NCBI GenBank assembly: GCA_024280775.1
Contig: JAJRPM010000005.1
Location: forward strand, 45,353 to 109,352
From: Candidatus Zixiibacteriota bacterium
GTDB taxonomy: Bacteria > Zixibacteria > MSB-5A5 > GN15 > JACZUZ01
Direction: 5' to 3'
Length of the DNA: 64,000 nucleotides
Shown here: piece by piece, positions 1 through 7,589 of the stretch
How positions within the stretch are numbered: position 1 is the stretch's first letter
Layout of the letters: each line of letters opens with the position of its first letter
Notes under the pieces: model-generated
Databases searched by the model: none
Told to the model about the DNA's origin: nothing
What the model saw: only the letters and a program-made list of their open reading frames with translations
Position numbers and translations under genes: made by a program

Positions 1-176
1 AGCTCATCAAGGTGACGTAGTGACACTAAGCCCGGAGGCGCGGCGCGGCCTTCTTTCATCATCACTACCAAGTCGGTGCCACCGGCGAGCGGCGTGGCTC
101 CTTTGGTATTTTCAAGGGCCTTTAGCGCTTCGGCGATAGTCGCCGGGGATGTGTATTCTAGTGGGGGGATATACAT
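1..176 (-). CDS. Molybdenum hydroxylase FAD-binding subunit, N-terminal part (4-hydroxybenzoyl-CoA reductase beta-like)
   Basis: The window edge cuts this gene, leaving about 58 N-terminal residues from an ATG at 176. The visible peptide begins MYIPPLEY and carries AGGTDLVVMMKEG, the FAD-pyrophosphate-binding motif of the FAD subunit of the xanthine dehydrogenase family. It starts 12 bp after had ends and on the same strand, so it is probably the next gene of the operon. In benzoyl-CoA clusters the expected member is the beta subunit of 4-hydroxybenzoyl-CoA reductase, which dehydroxylates 4-hydroxybenzoyl-CoA to benzoyl-CoA. That assignment rests on context; the fragment alone could also be a CO dehydrogenase- or xanthine dehydrogenase-type FAD subunit. 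Confidence 0.72.
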   Translation of the reverse strand, partial: MYIPPLEYTSPATIAEALKALENTKGATPLAGGTDLVVMMKEGRAAPPGLVSLRHLDE

Positions 177-188
177 ATTGGGTTACGA

Positions 189-1226
189 TTACATTTCTAT
201 GATTGAACGCAGACCTTTACCAGCGCGTAGTAAATCGAATGCGTCATTGATGTTCTCAAGTGCAAAACGCGCTGTCACTAGTTCTTTGATCTTGATTTTG
301 CCAAGTCGGCATAGTTCTATGAGTTTGGGATAGTCAACCGGACGACATCCGAGTGATCCAACTATTTCCATTTCGCGATACATGATGCGTCCGGCGTTCA
401 GCGCTATATCTTTGCTTGTGAATCCTAGCACGACGAGTCTTCCACCAGTGCGTAGCGCTTTGAATGCTGTCTCGATGGTCACCGGATTTCCGATTGCCTC
501 AATCGCTACATCAGCGCCGCCACCGGTTAATTTACGCACAGTCTTGGGCCAGTTCTCATCCTCTTGCGCATTGATAGTGACATTGGCGCCAAAATCTTTG
601 GCCCATTGGAGTTTCTCATTGGAGATATCTACCGCGATAACCGAGCCACCTACTGCGTTTGCCACTTGCACAACATTGATACCAACACCGCCACAGCCCA
701 GCACAACTACTGTATCGCCGGGGCTTACATTCGCGCGGTTCTTGACTGCATGAAACGGTGTCGAAACCGCATCGGCGATAATTGAACCTTCATTAAGAGG
801 GATTTCATCGGGCAAATGGAAAGTGTCCTTTGCAGGGGAAACCAAGTATTCGGCATAGGCGCCGTCGACATTGTTACCAAACATGATATTGTTCTCGCAG
901 ATATTTTCGCGTCCGGTGCGACAGGCTTCACAGGCTCCGCAAGTTAGGACTGCAGGTAGCAACACTCTGTCGCCTTCGGCGAAACCTTTTGCGTCCTTTC
1001 CAATTCCAGCGACTGTACCTGAAGGTTCGTGACCCAGAATCAGCGGAGGCTTTTTGAAAGTCGGGACTCCGTGATCTATATAGTGCATGTCGGTGTGACA
1101 GACACCGCAAGCGGCTACTTTGATTAACAATTCACCTTGACCGGGTTCCGGACGAGGGACTTCTTCAACTACTAATGGCTGATTGGGCCCGTGAAACACT
1201 GCGGCCTTCATGGTATTCTTTGACAT
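189..1226 (-). CDS. had: 6-hydroxycyclohex-1-ene-1-carbonyl-CoA dehydrogenase (zinc-type alcohol dehydrogenase)
   Basis: This 345-residue medium-chain dehydrogenase has the catalytic-zinc region AACGVCHTD (about residues 38-46) and a four-Cys structural zinc lobe ([15 protein letters not shown], about 95-110). Its Rossmann motif is [10 protein letters not shown]. In the benzoyl-CoA pathway, Had oxidises 6-hydroxycyclohex-1-ene-1-carbonyl-CoA to the 6-oxo compound with NAD+, giving the substrate of Oah. The gene lies downstream of the benzoyl-CoA reductase genes on the same strand, which supports this over a generic alcohol dehydrogenase. I chose ATG 1226 because a GAGG lies 5 nt upstream; a GTG one codon earlier is possible. 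Confidence 0.82.
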   Translation of the reverse strand: MSKNTMKAAVFHGPNQPLVVEEVPRPEPGQGELLIKVAACGVCHTDMHYIDHGVPTFKKPPLILGHEPSGTVAGIGKDAKGFAEGDRVLLPAVLTCGACEACRTGRENICENNIMFGNNVDGAYAEYLVSPAKDTFHLPDEIPLNEGSIIADAVSTPFHAVKNRANVSPGDTVVVLGCGGVGINVVQVANAVGGSVIAVDISNEKLQWAKDFGANVTINAQEDENWPKTVRKLTGGGADVAIEAIGNPVTIETAFKALRTGGRLVVLGFTSKDIALNAGRIMYREMEIVGSLGCRPVDYPKLIELCRLGKIKIKELVTARFALENINDAFDLLRAGKGLRSIIEM

Positions 1227-1287
1227 CACATCCTCAACTGCATTATTACTGTAGATATTTTATGTAAATTGTTAGGCGAAATTATCG

Positions 1288-1587
1288 TTAATCAGATTTG
1301 GCTCTGGTGAAAATCATCATTGTTTCGTCTGCCTCATTGTCGAAACATAGTGTGCATCCATCGCAATTCATTTCTTTCAATGGCACAGTCTTTACTTCCA
1401 ATCCTAAGAAACAATATGTTTCAAGCGCCTCTTTCAATCTGTCACCAGAGCAGGAAAACTGTTGTTTCCAACCTTCTCCTTCGGGTGTGTCGGTGGGGCA
1501 GGATTTAGCGGCGCTTGTTGGAACATCAGGTTTATTCCCTTTGCCGATACTATCACTGGCTGAATGTTCATCATCTGCGGAAAACAT
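1288..1587 (-). CDS. Small cysteine-rich protein of the benzoyl-CoA cluster, function unknown
   Basis: This 99-residue protein starts only 5 bp after the bzdQ stop codon, so it is probably translationally coupled. The first 40 residues are polar and look disordered. The C-terminal half is compact and contains a CDGCTLC cluster plus isolated Cys residues (FSCSGD, TYCFLG), followed by an ETMMIFTR strand. The Cys arrangement could bind zinc or an iron-sulfur cluster, but it is not a classical ferredoxin pattern. I do not recognise a named family. Its position between the reductase ATPase gene and had suggests an accessory role in reductase assembly or electron delivery, which is inference. Confidence 0.65.
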   Translation of the reverse strand: MFSADDEHSASDSIGKGNKPDVPTSAAKSCPTDTPEGEGWKQQFSCSGDRLKEALETYCFLGLEVKTVPLKEMNCDGCTLCFDNEADETMMIFTRAKSD

Positions 1588-1592
1588 ATCTC

Positions 1593-2417
1593 TTATCCGG
1601 CGCTGGCTTCCAACGCTTGCTCTTCGGCTAGTTTTTTTAGACGACGTTGCCCCAGTATTGCGGCGCCGAAAGCTGTCACAAATTGAACGATGTCATCCGC
1701 CGGGACATTGACTTTCACATCCACCTGATCTCCAATAGACTTGGCCATTGCCTCAAACCGCAGGATTCCGCCGATTAGAGTGAATTCAGGTTCTGCTTTG
1801 ATTCGACGTAATAGCTGCAAACAGCGTTCGACTAGTGAGGTGATAGCGCCGAGCATGATATCCGCCGGTGGTGTTCCCAGAGAGAGATGGTTTATCACTT
1901 CGGATTCCGCGAAGACAGCGCATACTCCGGAAATTGGCACTGGCTCACGTGATGTCGAAAGCAGAGGCCCGATTTCTTCGGTTTCAAAACCCATGTAGCG
2001 AGCGGTTTTCTCTAAGAAGGCTCCGGTTCCCGCGGCGCATTTGTCATTCATACGAAACGAAGATACTTTCGAGTTCTCATCGACACGACTGGCTTTCATT
2101 GTCTGGCCGCCAACATCCAGGACACTACGAGTGTTGGGAAATAAATAGCCCGCGCCGCGTGCGCTGGCTGTCAGGTCTGTTACATGCACATCTTTGAAAG
2201 TTACCTGATGTCGCCCGATGCCTGTTGCTATTATGTAGTTAATATCTTCACGGTTCAACCCGGCTTTCTTAATGCAACTCTCAAGGGTTGCAGTGGCTAC
2301 TTGTAATAATTTGAATCCGGTAGGGCGTAGTTCCCGGGCTAAGATTTCTCCCTGGTCGTTTACAATAACAACTTTGGTATAAGTTGACCCTACATCTATT
2401 CCGGCTGTGATACTCAT
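1593..2417 (-). CDS. bzdQ: Benzoyl-CoA reductase ATPase subunit (BcrA/BcrD/BzdQ family)
   Basis: This 274-residue ASKHA-fold ATPase belongs to the BadF/BadG/BcrA/BcrD family. It has the phosphate loop GIDVGSTYTKVV (residues 6-17), a second loop DVGGQTMK (101-108), and single cysteines at 127 (NDKCAAGTG) and 166 (CAVFAESEV). Those positions match the ligands that bridge a [4Fe-4S] cluster between two ATPase subunits. The complex couples ATP hydrolysis to low-potential electron transfer for ring reduction. Both ATPase subunits here are about 270 residues and follow bzdO, which matches the Azoarcus (bzd) layout better than Thauera, where BcrA is longer. The second loop reads GGQT where the partner subunit has GGQD, so the two ATPases are not equivalent. 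Confidence 0.85.
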   Translation of the reverse strand: MSITAGIDVGSTYTKVVIVNDQGEILARELRPTGFKLLQVATATLESCIKKAGLNREDINYIIATGIGRHQVTFKDVHVTDLTASARGAGYLFPNTRSVLDVGGQTMKASRVDENSKVSSFRMNDKCAAGTGAFLEKTARYMGFETEEIGPLLSTSREPVPISGVCAVFAESEVINHLSLGTPPADIMLGAITSLVERCLQLLRRIKAEPEFTLIGGILRFEAMAKSIGDQVDVKVNVPADDIVQFVTAFGAAILGQRRLKKLAEEQALEASAG

Positions 2418-2437
2418 TATCTGACTCTCACTTCCTG

Positions 2438-3253
2438 TTATTTCTCTACTGATTCTTGTGGACTGCGACGGCTTTCGAAGATATGGTCCATCGCAAAAAG
2501 CGCCGCGCCAAGCGCTCCCATGTAGTGAGAGTCGTTGCTGACATTGACCTTCAATTCCAATCTATCCTCGAGCGCCTGCACCATGCCAATATTTTTTGTC
2601 ACACCACCGGTGAATGTCACTTCTTCTTCGATTCCAACTCGGCGAAGCAAAGCCGCGGAGCGAGTAGCCATCGACTGATGCACACCCCAAAGTATGTCTT
2701 CGATTTTCTTACCCTTTCCTAACCAGGAAAGCACTTCGGATTCAGCGAAGACAGTACAGGTTGTGCTGATTCGAATTGCATGCTGATGTTTCAGCGCGGT
2801 AGGTCCAAGCTCCTCCAGCGGAATATCCAGCGCGGCGGCGGCGGCGCCTAAAAATCTGCCAGTGCCAGCGGCGCACTTGTCATTCATGCAAAAATCAAGA
2901 ATCTCACCGGTTGGACTCACGCGAATCGCTTTAGTGTCCTGTCCGCCCATATCGACTACTGTGCGAGTCTTCGGAAACATTTTGACAGCGCCTCGTCCAT
3001 GGCAACTGATTTCTGTTACTTGCGCATTGCCGAATGTCACACGATAGCGCCCGTAGCCTGTTCCTATGACATACTCAATTTCCTGTTCACCAATGCCGGC
3101 GTCTTCGCGCGCCATGTTGAACGAGTTTTGCGCCGCCATCACTACGTTGGCTCCGGTGTCAATTAAGGCCCGGCTGACAATGGCGCCGTCTTCGTCGATG
3201 ATAACAGCTTTGGTTTGTGTCGAGCCGACATCGACTCCCGCTGAATATGCCAT
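2438..3253 (-). CDS. bzdP: Benzoyl-CoA reductase ATPase subunit (BzdP-like)
   Basis: This 271-residue protein is a paralogue of the next gene, from which it is separated by 20 bp. It has [12 protein letters not shown] at 6-17, DMGGQDTK at 101-108, NDKCAAGTG with Cys127, and CTVFAESEV with Cys166. The Cys spacing is identical to the neighbour, as expected for a heterodimer sharing one [4Fe-4S] cluster. By family knowledge, this activator half hydrolyses ATP and passes electrons, usually from ferredoxin, to the BzdNO catalytic half. No ferredoxin or 2-oxoacid oxidoreductase gene is present in the window, so the electron donor must be encoded elsewhere. Confidence 0.85.
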   Translation of the reverse strand: MAYSAGVDVGSTQTKAVIIDEDGAIVSRALIDTGANVVMAAQNSFNMAREDAGIGEQEIEYVIGTGYGRYRVTFGNAQVTEISCHGRGAVKMFPKTRTVVDMGGQDTKAIRVSPTGEILDFCMNDKCAAGTGRFLGAAAAALDIPLEELGPTALKHQHAIRISTTCTVFAESEVLSWLGKGKKIEDILWGVHQSMATRSAALLRRVGIEEEVTFTGGVTKNIGMVQALEDRLELKVNVSNDSHYMGALGAALFAMDHIFESRRSPQESVEK

Positions 3254-3278
3254 GCTTACTCCTCTTTAATCCTTGCTA

Positions 3279-4625
3279 CTAAACTGTTTCCTTGTGCCGT
3301 CTGCGTGAAGCCAGTCCTTCGAAAAATGCGTCGATACGATTTTTCATCTGCGCTTCTGAAACTACTCGCCTATCCATCATATCTGATTCAAGAAACAGTG
3401 TTGCGATATCGTGTTTATCGGTTAAGTAGCGCCGTCCGTCAGCAAGACCTGTTGATACGGTGCGGCAACTTTTGATTGGATGATAGATGACACCATCAAC
3501 CGAAAAATCTTTCATCATGTTTTCCACTGCGCGTTCCTGATGAAACATGCTGTCCATTGCGTCACGCACGCTCAACAGTGTTCCTTCAGCCAAGCTGGCA
3601 ATTGGGTTTTTCAGGTCATACTCAAAACCGCAGTTAGCGCCACCTGAGGCGAACCATAGGTAGGTGGAGTGAATGAAAGTCCCGCCCCATTCGCTGAACA
3701 TTTCGTTAAAGCGTCGGAAAATCGGGTAACAAGGGACACCGACGAATACGAGTCGGTATTTCTCTTCGGTAATCGCTCCGATTCCATGCTTGGCTTTGTA
3801 TTCCATTTCCTCAACCAACTCTTTGAAATATCGTCCTCCAGCTTCCTCCCCCCGGAAACCGTTGGCTACGCCAAGGTAGATTGTGCCGTCGGTTAGGGCG
3901 TTGAATAGTGACGGTCTGTTTTGGTTGAGTTCGAGAATGCGTTTCCAACTGACACTGATGTCATTGGCGTGGCCCATAATTTCACGTAGTTTGTCTATGT
4001 CGAATTTCTTGCCGGTTACCTTTTCGCATAGTTTTATCAATTCATGAATCTGCGCTTCTACATAGCGGCGGTCATTTTCGAAATGCCGCTCACCGGGGGC
4101 GCTGTTGTCATGGACATCACGTGAGCCGGGTACATCAATTGTGAAAACCGGGATTTTGTACATCCGCTCCCAAATTTCGGCCCATTTGATGTAGGTGTTA
4201 CAAGCATTGGTATATACCGCCAGTGAGGGTTTCGGAATTTTTCCCATCGGATGATCACCACCGCGAAGTTGCACCGCTACGTCGGCTTTTACATAGCCGC
4301 AAATATCTGGGGAGTAGCCATAATCTTCGGCTTCACTTAGGAATTCATGTGACACTCGACGCACTGCGGTTTGCAGTGAGTTTATTTCGGGAAACACCAC
4401 CGGCAAATCGAAAGTTTTGAGTATCTCATTGAAGCTACCCATCACAAACACATAGGCCGATTGTCCACCGGTTTCGGCGGTGTGGTTTAGCTCTTCGAAC
4501 CAATCCCGAAACAGCTGTGCGCCATCACGATTGCCGCGGCCTACTAGAGTGTCATGCAGGTCGTCAGTTTGGGCTTTGACTCGATTATTCTCAGCGCTTC
4601 CGTTGCTTTGATTTTTTTCTGCCAT
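3279..4625 (-). CDS. bzdO: Benzoyl-CoA reductase catalytic subunit (BcrB/BadE/BzdO)
   Basis: This 448-residue protein belongs to the 2-hydroxyacyl-CoA dehydratase/benzoyl-CoA reductase D-component family. Features include YTNACNTYIKWAE (around residue 130), a VGVPCYPIFRRFNEMF segment, a Gly/Cys-rich SGGANCGFEYD, and a conserved late SCRTVSTGLADGRR. With BzdN it forms the catalytic module that binds benzoyl-CoA and reduces it to cyclohexa-1,5-diene-1-carbonyl-CoA. Its length matches BcrB/BzdO. It follows bzdN by 30 bp, and AAGGA lies about 11 nt before its ATG. The first 20 residues are polar and poorly conserved-looking. Confidence 0.88.
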   Translation of the reverse strand: MAEKNQSNGSAENNRVKAQTDDLHDTLVGRGNRDGAQLFRDWFEELNHTAETGGQSAYVFVMGSFNEILKTFDLPVVFPEINSLQTAVRRVSHEFLSEAEDYGYSPDICGYVKADVAVQLRGGDHPMGKIPKPSLAVYTNACNTYIKWAEIWERMYKIPVFTIDVPGSRDVHDNSAPGERHFENDRRYVEAQIHELIKLCEKVTGKKFDIDKLREIMGHANDISVSWKRILELNQNRPSLFNALTDGTIYLGVANGFRGEEAGGRYFKELVEEMEYKAKHGIGAITEEKYRLVFVGVPCYPIFRRFNEMFSEWGGTFIHSTYLWFASGGANCGFEYDLKNPIASLAEGTLLSVRDAMDSMFHQERAVENMMKDFSVDGVIYHPIKSCRTVSTGLADGRRYLTDKHDIATLFLESDMMDRRVVSEAQMKNRIDAFFEGLASRRRHKETV

Positions 4626-4655
4626 TGTAAATTGTTCCTTTAGTCTATACTGGAA

Positions 4656-5852
4656 TTAGGCGAACAGGATATTTTCCAGGAAGGTCTCAACCTGCAGACC
4701 AATACCTTCAAAGGACGTCATGTTTTCTTCAAATTCACTCACAAAATATGGAATCCCTGCTTCGTCCAGCGCATAGGTGTAAGCCACTTGCTCTTCGAGC
4801 CCCGGCTCACACATTTTTGCCGCGGCTACAATCACCGCCTCGGCGCGTGATTTGCGCACACGTGTGAGTAACATCTCTTCTTTGAGTTTGCGATTGTCAT
4901 GCTGTACCGGACTGTAGGAAGAGCGCTCTATATATGACTCTGCTAGATTGTAGATTGGATTACCGGTATTTGGCACATCATCGGTTATCCATCGCAGACC
5001 GATTAAGAAATCATCATCAACTACATAGCATGACTGCCCCAACATCCGCACCATATCCAGCGGCGGTTGCTCGCAAAAAGCGCCTTCGAACACTACGCGG
5101 ATTCTGTCCTGTTGTCGTTCACTACGTTCTTTGATTAGTGGAAGCGCCCAGCGTAGCAATTCATTGTGCTCTTCGCGCGGAATTATTCCAGATAGCGCTA
5201 CTAATGCGTAGGCGTCCTCAGCGGAAATCAACCAGGGAGTTTCACGCTTGATGTCATAGAGGTCGCGCATCAACTCACGGTTTTCATTGAATACATTTAT
5301 GCTATTGGTTATATCAGCGTCAGTAACTTTGCTTCCGGTTACCGCGGTGATTGTTTCGAGCAGGCGTGAGTATTCATCTTTGAGATACTCCACACTGTGA
5401 CTTGAATTAGGATTCTGCGGCAAGTAGAGAATCTGGCAGGGATAGTCATGATTCCTGCCCCAAATAGCCGCTAAGTTACGCGCGGCGTCGCAGATTGGGT
5501 GTGACACAAACATATCCAAAGTAATATTCTTGCTTAGTGACACTTCGAGCGTGGTTTTAATTATCGAGCAGAGATAGGAGCCGAAGTGAGAATCTGCATG
5601 TGTCGAATCAAGTTGTGTACCCCGCATCTTTACCGGCAGCGCTCCTGCGGCGTGGGCCAGCTCTTCGGGAAAATACACTTGGAAATGCCCGATTACTTTG
5701 CCGCCGTTTTCTCGCCAGCGCGCAACAGTTGGGAAGCTCGTGTCTTCCAGCAAATCTCTGCAGGCGCAAAGCGCATCTTTCAGGTCTTTGTTGCGCCATT
5801 CAGGAAAGACATTTGTGCTATTGTCTGCGCTATTGAATGTGTTGTTGGTCAT
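4656..5852 (-). CDS. bzdN: Benzoyl-CoA reductase catalytic subunit (BcrC/BadD/BzdN)
   Basis: This 398-residue protein is the other subunit of the catalytic module and shares the D-component fold with BzdO. It contains GHFQVYFPEELAHAAGALP near the N-terminus, then SYLCSIIKTTLE, SHPICDAARNL, FEGAFCEQPP and AAKMCEPGLEEQ, which supply conserved cysteines for Fe-S coordination. The open frame extends 40 codons upstream to 5972. That extension would overlap tetR by almost 100 bp and translates to an unconserved basic peptide. I therefore chose ATG 5852, which has AAGGA about 11 nt upstream and begins 22 bp after tetR stops. Confidence 0.86.
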   Translation of the reverse strand: MTNNTFNSADNSTNVFPEWRNKDLKDALCACRDLLEDTSFPTVARWRENGGKVIGHFQVYFPEELAHAAGALPVKMRGTQLDSTHADSHFGSYLCSIIKTTLEVSLSKNITLDMFVSHPICDAARNLAAIWGRNHDYPCQILYLPQNPNSSHSVEYLKDEYSRLLETITAVTGSKVTDADITNSINVFNENRELMRDLYDIKRETPWLISAEDAYALVALSGIIPREEHNELLRWALPLIKERSERQQDRIRVVFEGAFCEQPPLDMVRMLGQSCYVVDDDFLIGLRWITDDVPNTGNPIYNLAESYIERSSYSPVQHDNRKLKEEMLLTRVRKSRAEAVIVAAAKMCEPGLEEQVAYTYALDEAGIPYFVSEFEENMTSFEGIGLQVETFLENILFA

Positions 5853-5874
5853 TCTGCTGTTCGTCCTTGTTGGT

Positions 5875-6522
5875 CTAGTTTGATATTTGTGTCGCGCCGG
5901 TAATCCCGCGCAAATACAAATCAACGAGACGCTCAATAACATTCTGCGAATCATTTCTCTCGGAGGGGTCATACCACATGTTGACCCAATTCAGAGATCC
6001 GAATAGAAACAATGTGTTCAAACTTGTTGTGTGTTCGTCGGATTTCCCGAACCTGGCAAGGGCTGAGCGTACCAAATCATAGTATTCTCTGCGCAGGCTA
6101 AGGACTCGCTGGTAATAGTCACCACTTAGAGAGTCAAGCTCATGAAAACAGACTTTTAGTTCCTGCGGATGGTTAAGAAAATAGCCGAGATGATTCTCCA
6201 CCACTAAACGCAAACCAGTTTCAGGGTTTGTCACCCCTGCGAGTTTTTCTTGTAGCATCGCTATCAGAGCGGTAAAAGTATTGCGCTGAATCGCAAAGAG
6301 CATCTCGTCTTTGCTTTTGAAATAGTAGTAGATGCCCGAAAGGCCGACTCCGCCTCGCGCGGCAACTTCGCGCACTGAGGCTCCCTGGAATCCGCGCTCG
6401 GCTATTACTTCTGCGGCGGAGCTTAGAATATCAGTCAATTTCTTTTGGAATTTTGGCCCTTGTGTCGCGCCGGAGTCCTGCCGGGCGGCGTCGGTCGGTA
6501 TGTGCTTGTCGGGGTGTGCCAT
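5875..6522 (-). CDS. TetR-family regulator of the benzoyl-CoA reductase operon
   Basis: This 215-residue repressor-type protein has an N-terminal helix-turn-helix (VREVAARGGVGLSGIYYYFKSK) after a short polar leader. The all-alpha C-terminal ligand domain contains NHLGYFLNHPQELKVCFHELD, as in acyl-CoA-responsive TetR members. It is the first gene of a tetR-bzdNOPQ transcription unit, which suggests autoregulation together with the reductase. I prefer ATG 6522, preceded by TAGGGA, over the TTG at 6555. Known benzoyl-CoA operon regulators include BzdR (XRE-type) and BadR (MarR-type), so a TetR in this seat is a distinct solution. Its effector, perhaps benzoyl-CoA or a diene product, is inferred. 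Confidence 0.85.
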   Translation of the reverse strand: MAHPDKHIPTDAARQDSGATQGPKFQKKLTDILSSAAEVIAERGFQGASVREVAARGGVGLSGIYYYFKSKDEMLFAIQRNTFTALIAMLQEKLAGVTNPETGLRLVVENHLGYFLNHPQELKVCFHELDSLSGDYYQRVLSLRREYYDLVRSALARFGKSDEHTTSLNTLFLFGSLNWVNMWYDPSERNDSQNVIERLVDLYLRGITGATQISN

Positions 6523-6555
6523 TGTGTCCCTAGGAACGTTATTGATAAATAACAA

Positions 6556-6569
6556 ATCGAACGTTCGTT
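6556..6569. promoter_or_regulatory. Candidate TetR operator over the tetR-bzd start site
   Basis: A 10-bp perfect palindrome, CGAACGTTCG (6558-6567), extends to 14 bp with one mismatched pair. It lies immediately downstream of a consensus -10 element on the minus strand, where transcription would begin. This placement is typical of a TetR-type operator blocking initiation. It is 34 bp before the tetR start codon, so I infer autorepression. Confidence 0.6.
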
Positions 6570-6572
6570 CTA

Positions 6573-6601
6573 ATTATACAGATTATGGACCCCAGCGTAA
6601 A
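6573..6601 (-). promoter_or_regulatory. Sigma70-type promoter for tetR-bzdNOPQ
   Basis: On the minus strand a perfect -10 hexamer TATAAT (6573-6578) lies exactly 17 bp from a -35 hexamer TTTACG (6596-6601, four of six consensus matches). The predicted start, around 6566, falls inside the CGAACGTTCG palindrome. This promoter would separate the reductase genes from dch upstream. Confidence 0.62.
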
Positions 6602-6763
6602 GGATAAATTGACCGTTAAATTAACTATACCTCTACGATCAACTACTAGTTATGCACAATCATCAGTTGAAACATCGCTAAGTCACACCCGGACAGCTTA
6701 GTGGATTATAGCGGCCCATCAACTCGGGTACGAGTAATTATTTTTCCAAGAATCCAACCACAG
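6602..6763. other. Spacer between dch and the tetR promoter
   Basis: About 160 bp lie between the dch stop and the tetR promoter. I see no gene and no clear terminator hairpin with a T-run. Read-through from the oah-SDR-dch unit into tetR therefore cannot be excluded. Confidence 0.4.
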
Positions 6764-7549
6764 TTAGCTATTTGACCATTTTGCGGCGCGTTTTTCCATG
6801 AAAGCGGTTAAGCCTTCATGCGCGTCAGCGGTGGTCATTAGCTCCTTTAGGTAGATGTCTTCGACATCGCCCAGCGCTTCGGTAAAAGAACGATTCAGAC
6901 CTGTTCGAATCGCCTTTTTGGTCAGACGTAGAACGACTCCTGAATTTGCTGTCAGGGCGCTGATGAATTCGGCGCTCTTTGCTTGGAATTCATCCACCGG
7001 ATAGACTTGATTGATGACACCCTGCTTGAGAAGCTCCTCGGCTTTCCAGCTATCTCCGGTTAGTAGAAACTCGTAGGCTTTCGCGGCGGTCATGGTTTGC
7101 GGCATACGCAAGGCGGCAATCGGCGGAAAGACACCGACTTTTATTTCCGGTTGACCAAATTTTGCGCGCTCGGAGGCAAGTATCATATCGCAAAACATCG
7201 CCACCTCACAACCGCCGCCAAGCGCTGAGCCATGAACCAAAGCAATAGTCGGCGCTTCGAACTTATCCAGCAATCTGAACATGCGATGAAATGTCTCAAT
7301 CATTTTCCCGGCGAGCTCGTCGGTATGCTCGGCGACATCCACTCCGGCAGAAAACACTTTTCCTTTGGCGCGAATCACCAGCGCTTTTAGATCACGACCT
7401 GCGTTCAACGATTCGAGCGCCGAATTGATTTCCTCCATCATTGCGATATTGAGCACATTATACTCCGGTCTCGCTAGAGTCAGCTCTGCAACTCCGTCTT
7501 GCACGGATGTCTTTATGCTTTGATATTCTGTTTGTGTTGCAACACTCAT
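6764..7549 (-). CDS. dch: Cyclohexa-1,5-diene-1-carbonyl-CoA hydratase
   Basis: This 261-residue crotonase-family protein has the oxyanion-hole segment GSALGGGCEVAMFCD (around residues 107-121) and FGQPEIKVGVFPP (around 131-143). PEYNVLNIAMMEEIN and FSAGVDVAEHTDE are features I associate with dienoyl-CoA hydratases of the Dch/BamR type rather than ordinary enoyl-CoA hydratase. The enzyme adds water to the benzoyl-CoA reductase product, giving 6-hydroxycyclohex-1-ene-1-carbonyl-CoA, the substrate of Had. It follows the SDR gene by 40 bp on the same strand. Confidence 0.85.
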   Translation of the reverse strand: MSVATQTEYQSIKTSVQDGVAELTLARPEYNVLNIAMMEEINSALESLNAGRDLKALVIRAKGKVFSAGVDVAEHTDELAGKMIETFHRMFRLLDKFEAPTIALVHGSALGGGCEVAMFCDMILASERAKFGQPEIKVGVFPPIAALRMPQTMTAAKAYEFLLTGDSWKAEELLKQGVINQVYPVDEFQAKSAEFISALTANSGVVLRLTKKAIRTGLNRSFTEALGDVEDIYLKELMTTADAHEGLTAFMEKRAAKWSNS

Positions 7550-7589
7550 ATTCTATGCTCCTGTGCCATTAGCTCGACACACATTCTCA

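Noticed and set aside
5852..5972. Longer frame for bzdN starting at 5972
   Set aside because: It would overlap tetR and adds a basic, unconserved peptide; ATG 5852 has a ribosome-binding site.
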